From contig JBHENF010000225.1 of NCBI GenBank assembly GCA_046262175.1, positions 1-22,670 of the forward strand: 22,670 bases of DNA, in the 5' to 3' direction. Every line of letters starts with the position of its first letter. Positions within the stretch are counted from its first letter, which is position 1. Shown in pieces: positions 21,395 to 22,670 of this stretch. Origin of the DNA: RYN-124 sp046262175 (GTDB lineage Bacteria > Actinomycetota > Actinomycetes > Mycobacteriales > SCTD01). The notes below the pieces were generated by a model. That model searched no databases, was not told where the DNA came from, and saw only the letters and a program-made list of their open reading frames with translations. Made by a program: the position numbers and the translations under genes.

Positions 21395-22306
21395 GTGTCG
21401 CCTGGCCACACGTCCCTGAGCGTCGAGATCGGCGGACCCGTTCACGTCGTCGATCACGGCGGGCCGCCCGGTGCGCCTCCGGTGGTCTGCGTGCACGGCC
21501 TGGGCGGCTCGCACGCCAACTGGCACGACCTCGCGCCGCTGCTCGCGCAGACTCGGCGGGTCCTGGCGGTCGACCTGCCCGGTCACGGCCGCACTGCCCG
21601 CGCCGGACGCTCGGCCGCCGTCCGCCCGAACGTCGACCTGCTCGGCCGCCTGCTCGACGAGGTGGTCGGCGAGCCGGTCGTCCTGCTCGGCAACTCGATG
21701 GGCGCCACGATCTCGGTGCTGCTGGCGGCGGGCACGCCGGAGCGGGTCGCCGGGCTGGCGCTGATCGGCCTGCCGATGCCGCGTCGGCTGCGCGAGCGGC
21801 CCGACCCGGCGCTCGCCCGGCAGATCGCCCTGTGCGCCGTGCCGCCGCTCGCCACCCGCGCGCTCACCCGGCGGCGGGACCGGCTGGGTCCAGTCGGGAT
21901 GATCGAGGCGACGCTGGAGCTGACGACCGCGGATGCCTCGCGGGTCTCTGCGGAGGTGCGCGAGCTGGCGGCGTCGCTGGTCGGCGCCGCAGGCCCGGAT
22001 GCCGAAGCGGCGTACGTCGAAGCGGCCCGGTCGCTCGGTCTGACGCTCGCCCGGTCCGGCGCGTACCGCGCGGCGGTCGCCGCCGTGGACGCCCGCGCGA
22101 TCGTGCTGCAGGGCGCCCTGGACCGGCTCGTCCCGCCGACGAGCGTCGAGCAGCTGCGCGCGCTGCAGCCCGGCTGGGAGGTGCACGTGCTCGACCGGAT
22201 CGGCCACGTGCCGCAGATCGAGGCGCCCGCCGCCACGGCCGACCTGCTGCTGCGCTGGCTGGACGCGCTCCCGGCGCGGCCGCCCGCTCGGGAGCTCGCG
22301 TCCTGA
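21395..22306 (+). CDS. Alpha/beta hydrolase
   Basis: Soluble hydrolase of 303 residues with an intact triad: nucleophile S101 in GNSMG (99-103), D243 in GALDRLVPP and H271 in GHVPQIEAP. The oxyanion-hole motif is VHGLGGSHANW (33-43). A helical cap of about 70 residues (about 130-225) sits between the core halves. I cannot assign a substrate. The GTG at 21395 has AGGGAGG about 10 bp upstream; a GTG at 21386 is too close to that site. It is divergent from the fusion glycosyltransferase, sharing a 70-bp intergenic region. Confidence 0.85.
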   Translation: MSPGHTSLSVEIGGPVHVVDHGGPPGAPPVVCVHGLGGSHANWHDLAPLLAQTRRVLAVDLPGHGRTARAGRSAAVRPNVDLLGRLLDEVVGEPVVLLGNSMGATISVLLAAGTPERVAGLALIGLPMPRRLRERPDPALARQIALCAVPPLATRALTRRRDRLGPVGMIEATLELTTADASRVSAEVRELAASLVGAAGPDAEAAYVEAARSLGLTLARSGAYRAAVAAVDARAIVLQGALDRLVPPTSVEQLRALQPGWEVHVLDRIGHVPQIEAPAATADLLLRWLDALPARPPARELAS

Positions 22307-22307
22307 C

Positions 22308-22313
22308 TAGGCT
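22308..22313 (+). promoter_or_regulatory. Probable -10 element, leaderless start of the Lrp-like gene
   Basis: TAGGCT ends 6 bp before the GTG at 22320, with no ribosome-binding site. It overlaps the end of the hydrolase gene region, suggesting separate transcription. Confidence 0.45.
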
Positions 22314-22319
22314 CCGCGC

Positions 22320-22601
22320 GTGATCACCGCGATCGTCAACGTGAACTGCGCCGTCGACCGGATCCCGGAGGTCGCGCAGGCGATCGCCGAGCTGGACGGC
22401 GTCAGCGAGGTCTACTCGGTCGCCGGCGACGTCGACCTGGTGGCGATGGTGCGGGTACGCCGGCACGAGGACCTGCACGACGTGATCGCCGGCCGGCTGA
22501 ACAAGATCGAGGGAGTGCAGGCGACCCAGACGCTCATCGCGTTCCAGGCGTACAGCAAGCACGACCTCGAGGCCACGTTCTCCATCGGGCTCGAGGAGTA
22601 G
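22320..22601 (+). CDS. Stand-alone Lrp/AsnC ligand-binding (RAM) domain protein
   Basis: Product of 93 residues consisting only of the Lrp/AsnC effector-binding domain: ITAIVNVNCAVDRIPEVAQAIAELDGVSEVYSVAGDVDLVAMV and a C-terminal strand ATQTLIAFQAY. The N-terminal helix-turn-helix of full Lrp regulators is missing, and no frameshift remnant is visible, so it cannot bind DNA in the usual way. Such proteins may sense amino acids or oligomerise with full regulators. The start is a GTG at 22320, consistent with a leaderless mRNA. After it, 22602-22670 shows no gene. Confidence 0.88.
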   Translation: MITAIVNVNCAVDRIPEVAQAIAELDGVSEVYSVAGDVDLVAMVRVRRHEDLHDVIAGRLNKIEGVQATQTLIAFQAYSKHDLEATFSIGLEE

Positions 22602-22670
22602 CGCAGCCGACCGAACCCGCTGCCGCACGCGCCCCGCGCCCGGCGGCACGCACCCCGCACCCGCACCGGC

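Overview
The window is high-GC DNA from an actinobacterium (phylum Actinomycetota). The evidence is strong G/C third-position bias, many GTG starts, chains of 4-bp start/stop overlaps, and several genes typical of the phylum: sepH, a pimB'-type mannosyltransferase, a DnaQ/GIY-YIG exonuclease fusion and pgsA. I cannot name the genus. No rRNA, tRNA or CRISPR array was seen.

Layout. Positions 85-1197 (minus) hold a lone PilT-type pilus retraction ATPase. Positions 1309-3509 (plus) hold a two-gene ABC exporter (ATPase, then a permease with about 12 membrane segments). Positions 3598-4785 (plus) encode a secreted M15 (VanY-like) D-Ala-D-Ala carboxypeptidase. From 8999 to 16194 (minus) lies a tightly packed, probably co-transcribed series: sepH, a lipoprotein that appears to start at CTG, a HEVTH peptidase-like protein, a Ste24-like M48 protease, pimB', a DUF3352-like protein and a small CxxC protein. 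Three small minus-strand genes follow (16309-17036). Then come the exonuclease/GIY-YIG protein (17097-18863, plus), pgsA (18927-19523, plus), a GT2/GT-B fusion glycosyltransferase (19501-21324, minus), an alpha/beta hydrolase (21395-22306, plus) and a Lrp/AsnC ligand-binding-domain protein (22320-22601, plus). This backbone serves the cell envelope and cell division: phospholipid and PI-mannoside synthesis, peptidoglycan trimming, membrane proteolysis and FtsZ regulation.

The unusual part is 4762-8998, a compact integrated element of about 4.2 kb. It sits exactly at the 3' end of the M15 peptidase gene. A 20-bp perfect direct repeat (27 bp with two mismatches) marks both ends. Both copies encode the same last residues (A-W-H-W-E-F-A-G-stop), and the two mismatches are synonymous, so integration swaps the gene's last codons without changing the protein. 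Just inside each end is a matching set of short motifs (CGCAGGTCAG about 36 bp from the core, and a TGGCAACCA-type pair spaced 12 bp about 100 bp from the core) that look like integrase arm sites. The element carries a tyrosine integrase broken by one frameshift, about 800 bp of hairpin-rich noncoding DNA, and one two-gene cargo: a soluble histidine-kinase-like ATPase with an N-terminal cysteine cluster, and a receiver-domain protein with a novel C-terminus and no recognisable DNA-binding domain. The cargo is visibly richer in A/T than the backbone, overlaps by 4 bp (ATGA) and has its own promoter. Its function is unknown. Its position as sole cargo of a minimal mobile element makes it the best candidate for an undescribed signalling, possibly defence, module.
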